This document shows positions 1 to 9,520 of a DNA stretch of 64,000 bases, one piece after another. The notes beneath the pieces were generated by a model. It did not search any database. It worked only from the letters and a program-made list of their open reading frames with translations, and was not told where the DNA came from. The first letter of the stretch is position 1. Each line of letters starts with the position of its first letter. A program made the translations under genes and the position numbers. The DNA comes from Oceanidesulfovibrio indonesiensis. Lineage in GTDB: Bacteria > Desulfobacterota > Desulfovibrionia > Desulfovibrionales > Desulfovibrionaceae. The DNA lies in assembly GCF_007625075.1 (NCBI RefSeq), contig NZ_QMIE01000008.1:62001-126000 (forward strand). The letters run 5' to 3'.

Positions 1-243
1 GATGAGGGGTATGACATCCCGAGTCTGGGTATTTATGTCACGCCTGCCATGCGTGGGACATCTGCTGCTCGTTTCCTCATGAACTCTCTTCACGATCTGG
101 CTGCCAGCCACGGGGCTGAGAAAATACGTCTCACGGTACATCCGAACAACCAGGCTGCTTTCCATTTATACAGCAAGTTTGGCTATGTCTTCGACCGTGA
201 TGAAAACGGACAACTCATCGGGTTCCTGGATTTGAACAGATAG
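1..243 (+). CDS. GNAT-family N-acetyltransferase, C-terminal part (5' end outside window)
   Basis: The reading frame is open from base 1 to a TAG at 241-243, so 80 residues are visible and the start lies upstream of the window. The visible part fits the C-terminal half of a GNAT acetyltransferase. It has a beta-strand with IYVTPAMRG, the position of the acetyl-CoA pyrophosphate loop, followed by a helix and then the typical VHPNNQAAFHLYSKFGYV ending (the N-x-x-A-x-x-x-Y-x-x-x-G-F/Y signature). The acceptor substrate cannot be deduced. It lies upstream of an HlyD-like adaptor and a glycan cluster, so a role in sugar or peptide modification is possible but is inference only. Confidence 0.85.
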   Translation, partial: DEGYDIPSLGIYVTPAMRGTSAARFLMNSLHDLAASHGAEKIRLTVHPNNQAAFHLYSKFGYVFDRDENGQLIGFLDLNR

Positions 244-412
244 GGTAGGGGACAGCCCAAGCGGGCTACATTCCTTTCTGGGTTGTCATCTAACATCTTC
301 GGCTGTACGGTATGCACTTGTCGGGAATAATGTTAGATATAGGCTTCAATTCGTTCAGCAATTTTGTATGGGAACTTCATTTTTCCGGCAAAGTAGCCTC
401 CAGGGTGAATGC

Positions 413-1348
413 ATGCGTGTTTCTGTATATGTTTTATTAATCTGGGCAATTGTCTTGTCTGCCATTTGCGCGGATTGTTTAGCTCAGGACACTTCGGCAA
501 CTCCTCAAGTCACTGATATTGCAGATGAAAATTCCGTTGTTACTTTTCAGGGCAAACTTTTCTCTGCCCAAAAGTGGGATGTGCAGAACCATGATAAGGG
601 AATCATCAGGACTTTGAACATCCCTGTCGGCAAACGTGTGGAGAAGCGCGAGACCGTGGCGACGATCGATCTCGATCGAAGTGATTATCTGCAATACATG
701 CAGGACGTTTCGACAGATTCGCTTTACGACATCGAAACACAAATTATGTCGAACGACGCGGATATTCGTGAGGTTCAATCTCGTATTGAGGAAGTACGCA
801 GCCTTATCGACAACGACTTGGCGACTACGAATGACTTGATAAACCTGCATAGTGAATTGTCGCTTCTACAGAATGAACGAGAGGCTCTCTTACGCAAAAA
901 GATGAATGAGGAAGAGGACCTGGATGATAATGTGAAGCGTTTACGCAGGCTACTCGGAAATGAGGTTGACCGTAACACAATCCCTTCTTCATTTGATGTT
1001 AAAGCGCCAATTTCCGGTGTCATTATCGACGTCAATCGAGATTTACGTCCCGGAATGAAGATACCCAAAGGCACAAACATCGTTACAATAGGCGTTCTTG
1101 ATACTCTGAAAATCAAGGCCAACATTTTCGAATCGGATGCCAGGCGTATTCGAGTTGGCGCGGATGCGTTGTTTACAGTAAGTGCTATACCAGACAGACA
1201 GTTTGAGGCGAAGGTGACGTATTTATCTCAAACGCCAATAGCTGCGGACATCAATCAGCCATCCTACTACGAAGTGGAACTCGAAACCTCAAATCCGGAT
1301 CTGATGTTATTGGAGGGTTATGTAGCCCAAGTCCTCGTGCCTGATTAG
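413..1348 (+). CDS. HlyD/RND-type periplasmic adaptor (membrane fusion) protein
   Basis: Predicted exported adaptor that would link an inner-membrane transporter to an outer-membrane channel. I chose the ATG at 413 over the in-frame ATG at 368 because it has a purine-rich site (AGGGTG, 402-407) and opens directly into a signal peptide (MRVSVYVLL..., ending near AQDTS). The protein is 311 aa. After the signal comes a half-lipoyl (barrel-sandwich) segment, a long coiled coil at about residues 85-180 rich in Glu/Arg/Leu heptads, the second lipoyl half (KAPISGVI) and a beta-barrel domain to the end. No inner-membrane pump gene or outer-membrane factor is adjacent, so the partner is unknown. It could serve glycan export given the downstream cluster. 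Confidence 0.8.
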   Translation: MRVSVYVLLIWAIVLSAICADCLAQDTSATPQVTDIADENSVVTFQGKLFSAQKWDVQNHDKGIIRTLNIPVGKRVEKRETVATIDLDRSDYLQYMQDVSTDSLYDIETQIMSNDADIREVQSRIEEVRSLIDNDLATTNDLINLHSELSLLQNEREALLRKKMNEEEDLDDNVKRLRRLLGNEVDRNTIPSSFDVKAPISGVIIDVNRDLRPGMKIPKGTNIVTIGVLDTLKIKANIFESDARRIRVGADALFTVSAIPDRQFEAKVTYLSQTPIAADINQPSYYEVELETSNPDLMLLEGYVAQVLVPD

Positions 1349-1697
1349 ATCAGACATTGCGCGCACCGTTTAATATGCAAACATGGATCATTCGCTGAGT
1401 TCGACCTTGAAACAACTTCCTTGAAAACAAGATAACTGCCCCATAATATACGGGCTATATTTCTTGCTCCCAGGTCTCTCCGGCTCAGGAAAGACGGCTC
1501 ATTCAAGAACTTCATTGCGCAGTCCCCGTCTAGAGTTTCTTTGGACACCGCTCTGTAATATTCATCAGAGCCAGGGTGGTGACGAGATGGCAAATGAGGA
1601 TCGCAAGGATGCAGAGCCGCCGAATGATGAGCGCAGGGTGATTGTTTTGTGCCTCTTGGCAGAACAAAGTCTCCACGTGAAATGACATGGACAGATA
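1349..1697. other. Intergenic stretch without a convincing gene
   Basis: About 350 bases that are less GC-rich than the genome norm. A frame here reads through GLSGSGKT, which resembles a P-loop, and on to a stop at 1685. It lacks a start with a ribosome site and has no continuing domain, so I do not call it a gene. The region probably carries the promoter of the downstream glycosyltransferase operon; I see no clear -35/-10 pair. Confidence 0.5.
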
Positions 1698-2786
1698 ATG
1701 GCGAATAAGCGGGTAGTGCTGCATGACTATTTCGCCGTTCCGGATGGGGGCGGACGGCTGGCGCTGACCCTTGCCCGCAACTTGGATGCGGACCTGGTCC
1801 ATGGATTCCGCAAACCTGAGCACCCCTATTTCACTGGAGACACGCCCGGACCTCGAGAAAAGACACTCGCTTCGGGCAATCTCCCTTTTCCGTTGCTGCA
1901 ACTGGGGCTCATCCAGGCGTTCTCGCGAAAGACAGCCTTTCTTTCCCGCTATGAGGTCTGCGTTTTCAGCGGCAACTACTCGGTGCTGGGCGCACATCAA
2001 GCCGGCAGCGCCCGTACGGTCTACTACTGCCATACGCCACCGCGATTTCTTTTCGAGGAGCTCGAGCTTTTCACGCGCATGGTCCCAAAGTGGCTGCGCC
2101 CGGCAATGCGCAGCTACCTTGCTGGTTACCGCGGCCGTTATCTGCGGTCCGTGGACGCCATGGACGTGGTCGTCGCCAACTCGCAGACAGTCAGCCGGCG
2201 GATTGCCCAGAATCTCAATCTGAATGCTGTAGTAGTGCACCCGCCGTGCGACACATCCAGTTTTTCGTGGTGCGAGCAGGGGGATTTCTACCTGTCAACG
2301 GGCCGCCTCGATCGGCTCAAGCGCATCGACACGATAATCGCGAGCTTCCGCGCAATGCCAGACAAAAAGCTCGCGATCGTCTCAACGGGCCCGGAGGAGG
2401 GCCGTATTCGATCCCTCTGCGAAGGGGCGAGGAATATCAGATTTCTCGGCCGGGTCAGCGACGCGGAGCTCAAGGCTCTGGTGGGATCGTGTATCGCCAC
2501 CATCTACATCCCTACGGATGAGGATTTCGGGATGAGCCCCGTGGAGTCGATGGCCGCAGGCAAACCCGTTATCGGCGTTCGGGAGGGCGGCCTCCTGGAG
2601 ACGGTAATCGAAGCCGAGACGGGCATTCTCATCTCCCCTGGTGCTCCGGCCGACGAACTCATCCAGGCGGTGTGCGACATGACTCCAGATCGGGCGCTAT
2701 CCATGCGCAAGGCATGCGAAAACAGGGCGCGAGAATTCGATGTCGCCGTCTTTATGAACAAAATGCGCGGGATCATCGATGGGTAA
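1698..2786 (+). CDS. Glycosyltransferase family 4 (group 1), GT-B fold
   Basis: Transfers a sugar from an activated nucleotide donor during surface-polysaccharide or O-antigen synthesis; donor and acceptor are unknown. The protein is 362 aa. The N-terminal half opens with a Rossmann strand (VVLHDYF) and a glycine-rich GGG loop. The C-terminal half holds the group-1 signature around residues 275-290 (DFGMSPVESMAAGKPV), with the conserved Glu and the AxGxPVI segment that bind the nucleotide sugar. LSTGRLDRLKR near residue 197 is the usual start of the donor domain. It overlaps the next glycosyltransferase by 8 bp, which indicates translational coupling in one operon. No signal peptide or membrane segment, so it acts at the cytoplasmic face. 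Confidence 0.9.
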   Translation: MANKRVVLHDYFAVPDGGGRLALTLARNLDADLVHGFRKPEHPYFTGDTPGPREKTLASGNLPFPLLQLGLIQAFSRKTAFLSRYEVCVFSGNYSVLGAHQAGSARTVYYCHTPPRFLFEELELFTRMVPKWLRPAMRSYLAGYRGRYLRSVDAMDVVVANSQTVSRRIAQNLNLNAVVVHPPCDTSSFSWCEQGDFYLSTGRLDRLKRIDTIIASFRAMPDKKLAIVSTGPEEGRIRSLCEGARNIRFLGRVSDAELKALVGSCIATIYIPTDEDFGMSPVESMAAGKPVIGVREGGLLETVIEAETGILISPGAPADELIQAVCDMTPDRALSMRKACENRAREFDVAVFMNKMRGIIDG

Positions 2787-3741
2787 CGCAACGACATGCG
2801 TCGTGGTCCTGAATTACGGCCATTGGCAGGCTACCTGCCAATGCCTCGATGCCCTCTGGGCCATGGACAGAACCCCCGAGGTCGTCGTGGTGTGCGACAA
2901 TGCATCCCCGGATGATTCCGTGAAGCGCATCAGAGATCACATCGATACGCACCATCCCCCTTCCGGTGTGACTTTCAAGCTGATCGAGAACCCGGAAAAC
3001 AAAGGCTACGCCGCTGGAAACAACCCGGGCGTACGGTTCGGCCTCGACAGGGGGTGCGACTTCATCTGGATTTTGAATAACGACGCCTGCCCGGATGCGA
3101 CGGCCCTTTCAGCTCTTCTGAAATGCCAGGAATCGGGCATCGATGCCGGTATTGTCGGCTCGACCCTGGTGTATGCGGACGCGTCCGGGATCGTCCAGTC
3201 GGCAGGCGGCTGCCGCTATAATTCGTGGACCACGATGTTCAGCGCAAATCATGCAGGCAGGCATGTCGACGAAGTCCACGACCTGCCCTGCGTCGCTCTG
3301 GATTACGTGTCCGGTGCGTCCATGTTCTGCAGTCGGGAGGTGTTCGAGGACGTTGGACTGTTGAGCGAGGAATTCTTCCTTTTCTATGAAGAACTCGACC
3401 TGTGCTGTCGAGCCCGGAAGGCGGGGTATTCGCTCGCATGGTGCAGAGACGCAGTGGTGTTCCATGAAGGGGCGCTCAGTATAGGCAAGCCAGGTCAGGA
3501 CAAAGACCGTACTGCCATTGCAAATTATCACGAGAACCTGTCAACGCTGATATATACGAAGAAGCACCATCCGTGGCGTTTGCCCGTCAGTATGAGCGTG
3601 CGTTTTTTGGGCAAGCTGTGTGTTATAATGAAAACGCGTCAATGGTATTTGCTGAACCCGCTATCGCGGGCGTTTCTTGATTTTGCAACAGGCCGCCGAT
3701 ATTCCAGATCAATGGACACTACACGCAAACCTTTCCCATAG
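2779..3741 (+). CDS. Glycosyltransferase family 2 (rhamnosyltransferase-like)
   Basis: A 320-aa GT-A glycosyltransferase. Diagnostic features are the opening VVVLNYG strand, CDNASPDDS around residue 35, the ENKGYAAGNN motif around residue 73, and WILNNDACPD near residues 95-104, where the acidic pair is the DXD-like metal and nucleotide-sugar site. The later FFLFYEELDLCCRARKAG and the FHEGALSIG segment are typical of WcaA/WbbL-like rhamnosyl or related transferases. The start overlaps the upstream glycosyltransferase by 8 bp, and the next gene begins 5 bp after its stop, so all three are one operon. The linkage formed is unknown. NNPGVRFGL in place of the usual NNxGIR is a small deviation without obvious consequence. 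Confidence 0.9.
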   Translation: MGNATTCVVVLNYGHWQATCQCLDALWAMDRTPEVVVVCDNASPDDSVKRIRDHIDTHHPPSGVTFKLIENPENKGYAAGNNPGVRFGLDRGCDFIWILNNDACPDATALSALLKCQESGIDAGIVGSTLVYADASGIVQSAGGCRYNSWTTMFSANHAGRHVDEVHDLPCVALDYVSGASMFCSREVFEDVGLLSEEFFLFYEELDLCCRARKAGYSLAWCRDAVVFHEGALSIGKPGQDKDRTAIANYHENLSTLIYTKKHHPWRLPVSMSVRFLGKLCVIMKTRQWYLLNPLSRAFLDFATGRRYSRSMDTTRKPFP

Positions 3742-3746
3742 TCATT

Positions 3747-4883
3747 ATGCGCATTCTTCATGTCGGCAAGTTCTTTCCTCCGATCCCTGGCGGCATCGAA
3801 AATTTTACCGCGGATCTGTCGTCAGCCCAGCGCCGATCCGGACACGAAGTCGCCATCCTGTTTCATGGCCGGCCCGGGCACGTCTGGCCGGAGATGTTGC
3901 CAGACGGGCGGCGCCTCTACGTGAGCAGGACATACGGCGACATCGCATTCGCACCCGTGGCGCCCTGGTTCTGCTTGGACTTGCGACGCGCGATGCGGGC
4001 GTTTCGACCGGAGGTGCTCCATGTGCATATGCCCAATGTTTCGGCATTTTCGGTGCTCATCGGCCGAAAGCCGAAAATCCCCCTGGTTGTTCATTGGCAT
4101 GCGGACGTCGTAAGCTCTGCGTACGACAAGCGGCTCAAGATGCTTTACCCGTTCTATCGTCCGTTTGAGACAAGACTTTTGCACATCGCAGACATGGTGG
4201 TTCCCACATCGCAGAATTATCTGGATTCGAGCGAGCCGTTGCAGCGATTCCAGGGCAAATGCCGCGTCGTCCCCCTGGGCATAGACACGGACAGGATGGG
4301 CGGCAGCGCCCCTCCTGAAGCCAAACGCGAACGGCCGCTGGTGCTGAGTGTAGGTCGCTTCACGTACTACAAAGGATATGAGCATCTCATCGAGGCTGCC
4401 GAGCACCTTCCCGGTGTGGATATAGTCATTTGCGGTGATGGACCACAACGGCCGGCCCTGCAGGATCTCGTCGAACGCAAAGGACTTGCCGACCGCGTGC
4501 GCCTTCCTGGTTTTGTCAGTGACGCCGGGGTGGCGGAGTATCTCCGCCAATGCGACCTCTTCTGCCTGCCCTCCATCGAACGCACGGAAGCTTTCGGCGT
4601 GTCGCTTCTGGAGGCGATGGCGCATGGCAAGCCGCTCGTCACCACAAACATACCCGGCTCCGGAGTGACTTTTGTCAATCAGGACAATGAGACCGGGTTG
4701 GTCGCACCTCGCTTAGATTCAAAAGCTCTGGCGGAAGCGATCTCCCGGCTGCTATCCTCTCCGAAGATGCGGAAAGCCATGGGAAGGCGGGCGCTGGAGC
4801 GTTTTAACGCGATGTTTCAGATAGACGCTGTGGCGCAACGCATGGATGAAGCCTACTCAAGTATGCTCAGTCTGCAACAATAG
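3747..4883 (+). CDS. Glycosyltransferase family 4 (group 1), GT-B fold
   Basis: A 378-aa GT-B enzyme of the large group-1 family. The N-terminus carries the classic acceptor-domain start (ILHVGKFFPPIPGGIE) with the glycine-rich loop. The donor domain begins near residue 195 (LSVGRFTYYKG) and ends with ERTEAFGVSLLEAMAHGKP near residues 277-295, containing the two glutamates of the EX7E motif. CGDGPQRPAL near residue 230 is the usual nucleotide-binding loop. It is the third glycosyltransferase in the same operon and starts 5 bp after the GT2 gene. It probably adds one residue of a surface glycan repeat unit; donor sugar unknown. Confidence 0.92.
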   Translation: MRILHVGKFFPPIPGGIENFTADLSSAQRRSGHEVAILFHGRPGHVWPEMLPDGRRLYVSRTYGDIAFAPVAPWFCLDLRRAMRAFRPEVLHVHMPNVSAFSVLIGRKPKIPLVVHWHADVVSSAYDKRLKMLYPFYRPFETRLLHIADMVVPTSQNYLDSSEPLQRFQGKCRVVPLGIDTDRMGGSAPPEAKRERPLVLSVGRFTYYKGYEHLIEAAEHLPGVDIVICGDGPQRPALQDLVERKGLADRVRLPGFVSDAGVAEYLRQCDLFCLPSIERTEAFGVSLLEAMAHGKPLVTTNIPGSGVTFVNQDNETGLVAPRLDSKALAEAISRLLSSPKMRKAMGRRALERFNAMFQIDAVAQRMDEAYSSMLSLQQ

Positions 4884-4911
4884 ACACGGGCAATAACCAC
4901 CGCCTGGGCAT

Positions 4912-7665
4912 ATGAAACATTCACCAATTTTTGACATACGCCTCGTCTCCGTATCTCTGGTCGTTGGTGTATTGCTTGGTGTCGTTGCATGCATGCTGCT
5001 TCTGCTCCCACGAGAGGCCGAAGAAGCGATCGAACTCCTGCCACGGGAACGGGAGCAGGGATTGTATCATCCCGAACAGAAAGGACCCGGACATTTCGAA
5101 ATACCCGTCTCGCTCACCATCCCGGTTTCCTGGAACAGAATCGACCGTCTTGAGCTGCTCGTTTCCTTGAGCCGGCGCGCCCTGCCATTGGCAAACGCTC
5201 ATCTCACTTTTCCCCAAGCTGGGTGTAGCTTCGAATCCCGCCAGTCTACGCTCTACGATAATGGCGAGCTCATTCTCATCCCCTCGCAATGCGACCGGAA
5301 TATTACCACGGGAGAAGCGCTAGAAGGGCGATTGATAATCGAGCTCGCGTCCCCCCACACCCTTGCGCTCATTGCATCGCACCGTTCACACGAGACCGGC
5401 AGGTTGCTCCGCCTTGGAGTGCGCGAGGCGAATGGGCAAGCCCCATATGCAATGGGCCGTTTCATGGTTGTTCCGGTTGACGAGCCTGTATCACGAGCGC
5501 AGCAGATTGCGGCGATCTGGACTCTGCCGTGGCTTTCGTGGGCCGCTCCCCTCGCCGTGTCATGCTCCATACTTCTGGCGACGATAGGCGGTGCGCTTTT
5601 GAGTCTTCAACCGAGGGTGCGCACAGACATATGGTGTCGCGCCATTGCTGCGGGCATGTTCGCGTTGTCACTCGGACTTGTCTACGGGGTTCTCGTGCCC
5701 CCTTTTCATGCGCCGGACGAGCCCGACCATTTCCTGTCTTTTGCGCGACTCGCCGAAATGCCCGAGCTGGAATCAGACGCACGAATCCTCGCCCGGAAGG
5801 GACACTTCGAACGCATCCATTTTCATCAGTGGGAGCGCTTCCTGCCCAGACACATGGAGCAGCCGTACCCGGACGCTTGGACCGAGGTCGATGAGAGTGG
5901 CATAATCCAGGTTGCTGATTCGGCCATGGAGACGCGTTCCACGCTCACGACCGGAATATGGAAAGCCTGCGCGTTCCTGTTCAAGGGCGCAGGCGCTGCG
6001 AAAACGCTGCTCGGTCTCAGGCTTGTCAACACTGCATTCTGGGCACTGGCATGCATAATCGGAGTCTTGCTCATCGAGAAGGCCGCTCCGAAGAATCGTG
6101 TCTTTCCGGCGTTTCTGTTCCTTGTGCCGAGCCTGCCTTTCTTCGCAATGCACCTTTCCAACTTCGCTCAATACACGCATGTTCTCACCATGCTCAGCTG
6201 CTTCACGCTGGGATTGTATTTGCGAGGAAAGAGACTGCAATGCGGAGGTCTGTTGCTCGGCTTATTTAGTGCGGCTGTCGTGTTGGCGGCATCGAGCGGC
6301 ATCGTGATGTTAGGGTGTATTGGCTGCATCGCGCTCGGCAGACTGGTGGTTGTCATGGGCAATGGGGCCGCACGCTTTCGAGAAGCCGCAACATTCTGGT
6401 TGGGGATGGTGCTGGGATGGGCTCCCATTCTTTTGTTCATTGACGGACCGCAGTTCGAACGTCTCGAAGCTTCTCTTCGCACGGTCCTCGCAGTTGCCGA
6501 CCCTTCGGCCGCAAACGTTTTCAATGCCCCATTCATCATCACCGTCTTTCTCGCTTCAGGACTGATCGGCGTGACGGCTGAGATGCTCCTCTCGCGGACA
6601 GGAGACGCACTGCGTGCGCTTGTCCGGCGCCTCATCACCTGGGTGAACTGGATTGCGGCACTCGCCGTAGGAGTGCTGCTCGTGTATGCGCCTTACACGC
6701 AGTACGTAAATGTACCGAGCGAAATGCGACAGGTAGGTGTTGAGAAATATATCAACATTGCCATTTACAATCTATTTTCGTCACTCACGTTTCGTGAGCC
6801 TGACCTGATGCTTTCGACCACGTTCTGGTCAGGCTTCGGATGGCACGACGTTTTCTTCGATCCGCTGGTCGTGCAGATCATGGCGGGCATCGCAGGGTGC
6901 GGGCTATTTCTGGCACTCATGAGCGCCGGAGCGGATTATCGGCGTTCGGCCCGCCTGCTGGCGGCACTCTTTGGCGCCCTTGTCTCCGGCATCCTCATGG
7001 TGTTTGTCGTCGCCTCGGGAGCCGGCGGGGGACAGCCGAACGTCCATGGCCGTTACCTGCTCGGGACATATCTCGTGGTGCTCAGTCTCGCCTTTGCCGG
7101 CTTTGCTCCGGCAGTATGGCGCTTTGCTAAGGCAGAAAACCAAAGAGAGGCGTTGGATCTGGACTGGCGGGGTCAGCGCACAGGAGTTGAACTGCTGATG
7201 ACCTGGGGGGCGATCACGGCCGGCGGAATGACAATGTACATGGCAGGCTGGCCCTGGATTTTCCCGACGCTTCCAGTGCCACTGGCCTGGCTCTACTTCC
7301 TGTTTGCCATAGTTACACCCTTCTTTTGTGTCGCTATGATCCGCAGCTCCTTGCAAGGGATTACGCTCAATGCACGAGAGTATCTCAAACGATCTCCACG
7401 GCCTGGTTATTATCTGGCTATCGGACTTGTCGTATTCAGTACTCTTGCATTTACAGAGCTGACAGTGAACCTGCCCAAGGCCGTTATATACAATTTTGAT
7501 TTTTATACGCTGCTGCCAACAATCATGGCGCTGCTGTTTATGTTGTGGTATTACAAACCAACACTTAAAAAAGCCGCATCGTGGGTGACGACAACGACGT
7601 ACATTGCTGGCTCTGCAGTACATCTCGGAAGTTTAGCGTTCCTGCTCAAGCGTTATTTTGGCTAG
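4912..7665 (+). CDS. DUF2142-type large integral membrane protein, glycan cluster
   Basis: A 917-aa polytopic protein. It starts with one transmembrane helix (about residues 9-30), followed by an extracytoplasmic beta-rich domain to about residue 195, and then a dozen or more hydrophobic helices. The loop after the third helix contains PPFHAPDEPDHF near residue 264, an acidic/aromatic motif seen in DUF2142 proteins and reminiscent of the first periplasmic loop of GT-C glycosyltransferases, where acidic residues bind the lipid-linked donor. Position at the end of the glycosyltransferase operon fits a lipid-linked sugar transferase or a glycan-processing membrane protein. That role is inferred from fold and context only; no substrate can be assigned. 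No terminator hairpin was seen directly after the stop. Confidence 0.75.
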   Translation: MKHSPIFDIRLVSVSLVVGVLLGVVACMLLLLPREAEEAIELLPREREQGLYHPEQKGPGHFEIPVSLTIPVSWNRIDRLELLVSLSRRALPLANAHLTFPQAGCSFESRQSTLYDNGELILIPSQCDRNITTGEALEGRLIIELASPHTLALIASHRSHETGRLLRLGVREANGQAPYAMGRFMVVPVDEPVSRAQQIAAIWTLPWLSWAAPLAVSCSILLATIGGALLSLQPRVRTDIWCRAIAAGMFALSLGLVYGVLVPPFHAPDEPDHFLSFARLAEMPELESDARILARKGHFERIHFHQWERFLPRHMEQPYPDAWTEVDESGIIQVADSAMETRSTLTTGIWKACAFLFKGAGAAKTLLGLRLVNTAFWALACIIGVLLIEKAAPKNRVFPAFLFLVPSLPFFAMHLSNFAQYTHVLTMLSCFTLGLYLRGKRLQCGGLLLGLFSAAVVLAASSGIVMLGCIGCIALGRLVVVMGNGAARFREAATFWLGMVLGWAPILLFIDGPQFERLEASLRTVLAVADPSAANVFNAPFIITVFLASGLIGVTAEMLLSRTGDALRALVRRLITWVNWIAALAVGVLLVYAPYTQYVNVPSEMRQVGVEKYINIAIYNLFSSLTFREPDLMLSTTFWSGFGWHDVFFDPLVVQIMAGIAGCGLFLALMSAGADYRRSARLLAALFGALVSGILMVFVVASGAGGGQPNVHGRYLLGTYLVVLSLAFAGFAPAVWRFAKAENQREALDLDWRGQRTGVELLMTWGAITAGGMTMYMAGWPWIFPTLPVPLAWLYFLFAIVTPFFCVAMIRSSLQGITLNAREYLKRSPRPGYYLAIGLVVFSTLAFTELTVNLPKAVIYNFDFYTLLPTIMALLFMLWYYKPTLKKAASWVTTTTYIAGSAVHLGSLAFLLKRYFG

Positions 7666-8317
7666 GCGTCTGGCTGTTACATACTGCAACGAAGAGTACA
7701 GGTGGGCAAAATTACAAAATAGATGAATGGAAGGAATTTTTTGCTCAGAGTAGGGTGCTTCAAGAAATTTCCTCTCGCGGTGTCCGCTTCGTGGCCCGAT
7801 TTCTGAGTTGCTGTGCCTGTAGCTTTAAGCAACAGAGCGTTAAACAATGTGTGCTCTCAGGAATAATAGTCTGATTGTGTGTTGCGGCACTGAAGAATTC
7901 AGGATTATTCACAAAAATATTGAGACGGCTGGAATGAGCGCGCTCAGCAAAGGATCTCGGCTCTCGGCTTGAGGATTGCTTCATGGGCAGGCGTCAAACC
8001 TGGAGGCGCTTCAATGAACCCGTATCTTTCTTCAGACCCTGCGCTATGCGGCATTTTTTGCTTGGCACGCGCCATGCAATTCATTCGAATGCTGCGGCAC
8101 GCGTAGTGCGTTCAGGCTATTCTTGACCGGTAGGGCGGCCCATTTTATGGTGCAACTATTACTGGGAGCAGAACATTTTGGTATGTTCGCTTGCCATTCA
8201 TCAGTTCACGCTCTCGGCGTGGATTCGCGGCAGATGCTGCGGGAACATAGAGGTGTATGTGCTTCAGGCAATGCTCCGGAGTCTGCACAAAATTCATCCC
8301 GGTACGGGGTATAGCGT
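7666..8317. other. Long intergenic region upstream of fliM
   Basis: About 650 bases with only short frames that show no recognisable protein. The left part is AT-richer, like the glycan cluster. The right part contains a sigma-54-type promoter (separate entry), leaving a predicted fliM leader of about 230 nt whose role is unclear. Confidence 0.5.
8062..8078 (+). promoter_or_regulatory. Sigma-54 (RpoN) -24/-12 promoter candidate for fliM
   Basis: TTGGCACG at 8062-8069, four bases, then ATGC at 8074-8077. This matches the RpoN consensus (TTGGCACG-N4-TTGC) at every -24 position and at three of the four -12 positions, including the invariant GG and GC at the correct distance. It points toward fliM, whose start is about 240 bp downstream. 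Flagellar genes in many polar flagellates use sigma-54 with an enhancer-binding activator; no enhancer site was identified. Confidence 0.6.
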
Positions 8318-9298
8318 ATGAGCAAGATTCTCGCACAGGACGAAGTCGACATTCTGTTGCGCGGCCTTTCCGGCGGCGAAATTGAGGTGGAGTCCGAGGT
8401 GTCCGAGGACGATTCCGGCATCGTGCCGTTCGACCTCGCCAACCAGGACCGCATCATCCGCGGCCGCATGCCCGTTCTGGAGATCGTCAACGATCGCTTC
8501 GCCCGGCTGTGCACCAACGCCTTGTCCAATGCCGTGCGCAAGCGCGTGGAGCTCAACCCGATCTCCATCGACATGACCAAATTCGGGGACTTCATGCGTT
8601 CGCTCCCCGTGCCCACGTCCATTAACATTTTCAAGATGGATCCGCTGCGCGGCAATGCCATCATGGTGGTGGATTCGCGACTCGTCTTCGCCCTCGTGGA
8701 AAATTTCTTCGGCGGCACCGGCTCCCAGCCCAAGATCGAGGGCAGGGAATTCACCGGCATCGAGCAAGCCATTGTGGACCGCGTCATCAAGATCGCTCTG
8801 GACAACATGGAGGAGTCCTGGCGGCCCGTGCACGACGTGAACATGGAACTGGTGCGCTCGGAGATCAATCCTCAGTTCGCGGCCATTGTGCCGCCCTCGG
8901 ACGTGGTTGTGGTCATTACCTTTGAGGTCGAGTTGGAGAACTCTATCGGTTCCCTCGTGCTGTGCCTGCCGTACGCCACCATCGAACCCATCCGCTCCAA
9001 GCTGCACGCCAGCTTCCAGACCGAACGGCTGGAGGTGGACCACGCCTGGGTTTCACGGCTCAAGGAACGGCTCCTGGAAACGCCAGTGGAAATGCTGGTG
9101 CGATTCGGCCGCTCGAAAATTACCGGGCGGCAGTTGCTGAACCTGGAGGAAGGCGACATCATTCTGCTCGATACGGACACGGACGATCTGTTCGAGGCAG
9201 AGATCGAAGGCGTGCTCAAGTACCACGGCATCACCGGCACGGTGAAGGGCAACAAGGCCTTCCAGGTGATCAACGAGGAAGAGTTGCGCACCACGTGA
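8318..9298 (+). CDS. fliM: Flagellar motor switch protein FliM
   Basis: Core component of the C-ring that binds phospho-CheY and, with FliG and FliN, reverses flagellar rotation. At 326 aa it has the family length. The N-terminus shows the conserved switch peptide (LAQDEVDILLRG, the CheY-binding element), followed by the CheC-like middle domain (INRF-type segment NDRFARL; FGGTG near residue 130) and a C-terminal SpoA/FliN-like domain (LEEGDIILLDTD; VKGNKAFQV) that binds FliN. It appears monocistronic: the neighbours are a glycan gene far upstream and grx 222 bp downstream. The ribosome site is weak. Expression is probably driven by the sigma-54 promoter at 8062. Confidence 0.97.
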   Translation: MSKILAQDEVDILLRGLSGGEIEVESEVSEDDSGIVPFDLANQDRIIRGRMPVLEIVNDRFARLCTNALSNAVRKRVELNPISIDMTKFGDFMRSLPVPTSINIFKMDPLRGNAIMVVDSRLVFALVENFFGGTGSQPKIEGREFTGIEQAIVDRVIKIALDNMEESWRPVHDVNMELVRSEINPQFAAIVPPSDVVVVITFEVELENSIGSLVLCLPYATIEPIRSKLHASFQTERLEVDHAWVSRLKERLLETPVEMLVRFGRSKITGRQLLNLEEGDIILLDTDTDDLFEAEIEGVLKYHGITGTVKGNKAFQVINEEELRTT

Positions 9299-9334
9299 CG
9301 CAGGCGACAGCGTAACTGCAGACGGATTTTCTGT

Positions 9335-9372
9335 GCGGCGCATGCGGTGGCTCAGGCCGTCACATGCGCCGC
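9335..9372. repeat. Inverted repeat downstream of fliM
   Basis: GCGGCGCATG at 9335-9344 is exactly complementary to CATGCGCCGC at 9363-9372, with an 18-base loop. There is no T-run, so it is not a canonical intrinsic terminator, but it could end or stabilise the fliM transcript. Confidence 0.55.
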
Positions 9373-9520
9373 TTCGCGTATTGTTCCGCCACGGCCTTGA
9401 CACCACTCGACATCCGGATAAACCAATACGTATGAATATCCGTCCATCGTGGGACGGCAACCGCACCCGTCAACAACCCGGCAAAGCGCCGGATGGCCAT
9501 GTCCGCACAAGGAGCTGCTC

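Noticed and set aside
1464-1685. Frame with a GLSGSGKT P-loop-like stretch, suggesting an APS-kinase or ABC remnant
   Set aside because: The start would be a TTG without a ribosome site, the rest has no matching domain, and the motif is short enough to arise by chance.
8123-8314. Short frame in the fliM leader
   Set aside because: No ribosome site, no domain, and a composition unlike the neighbouring genes.
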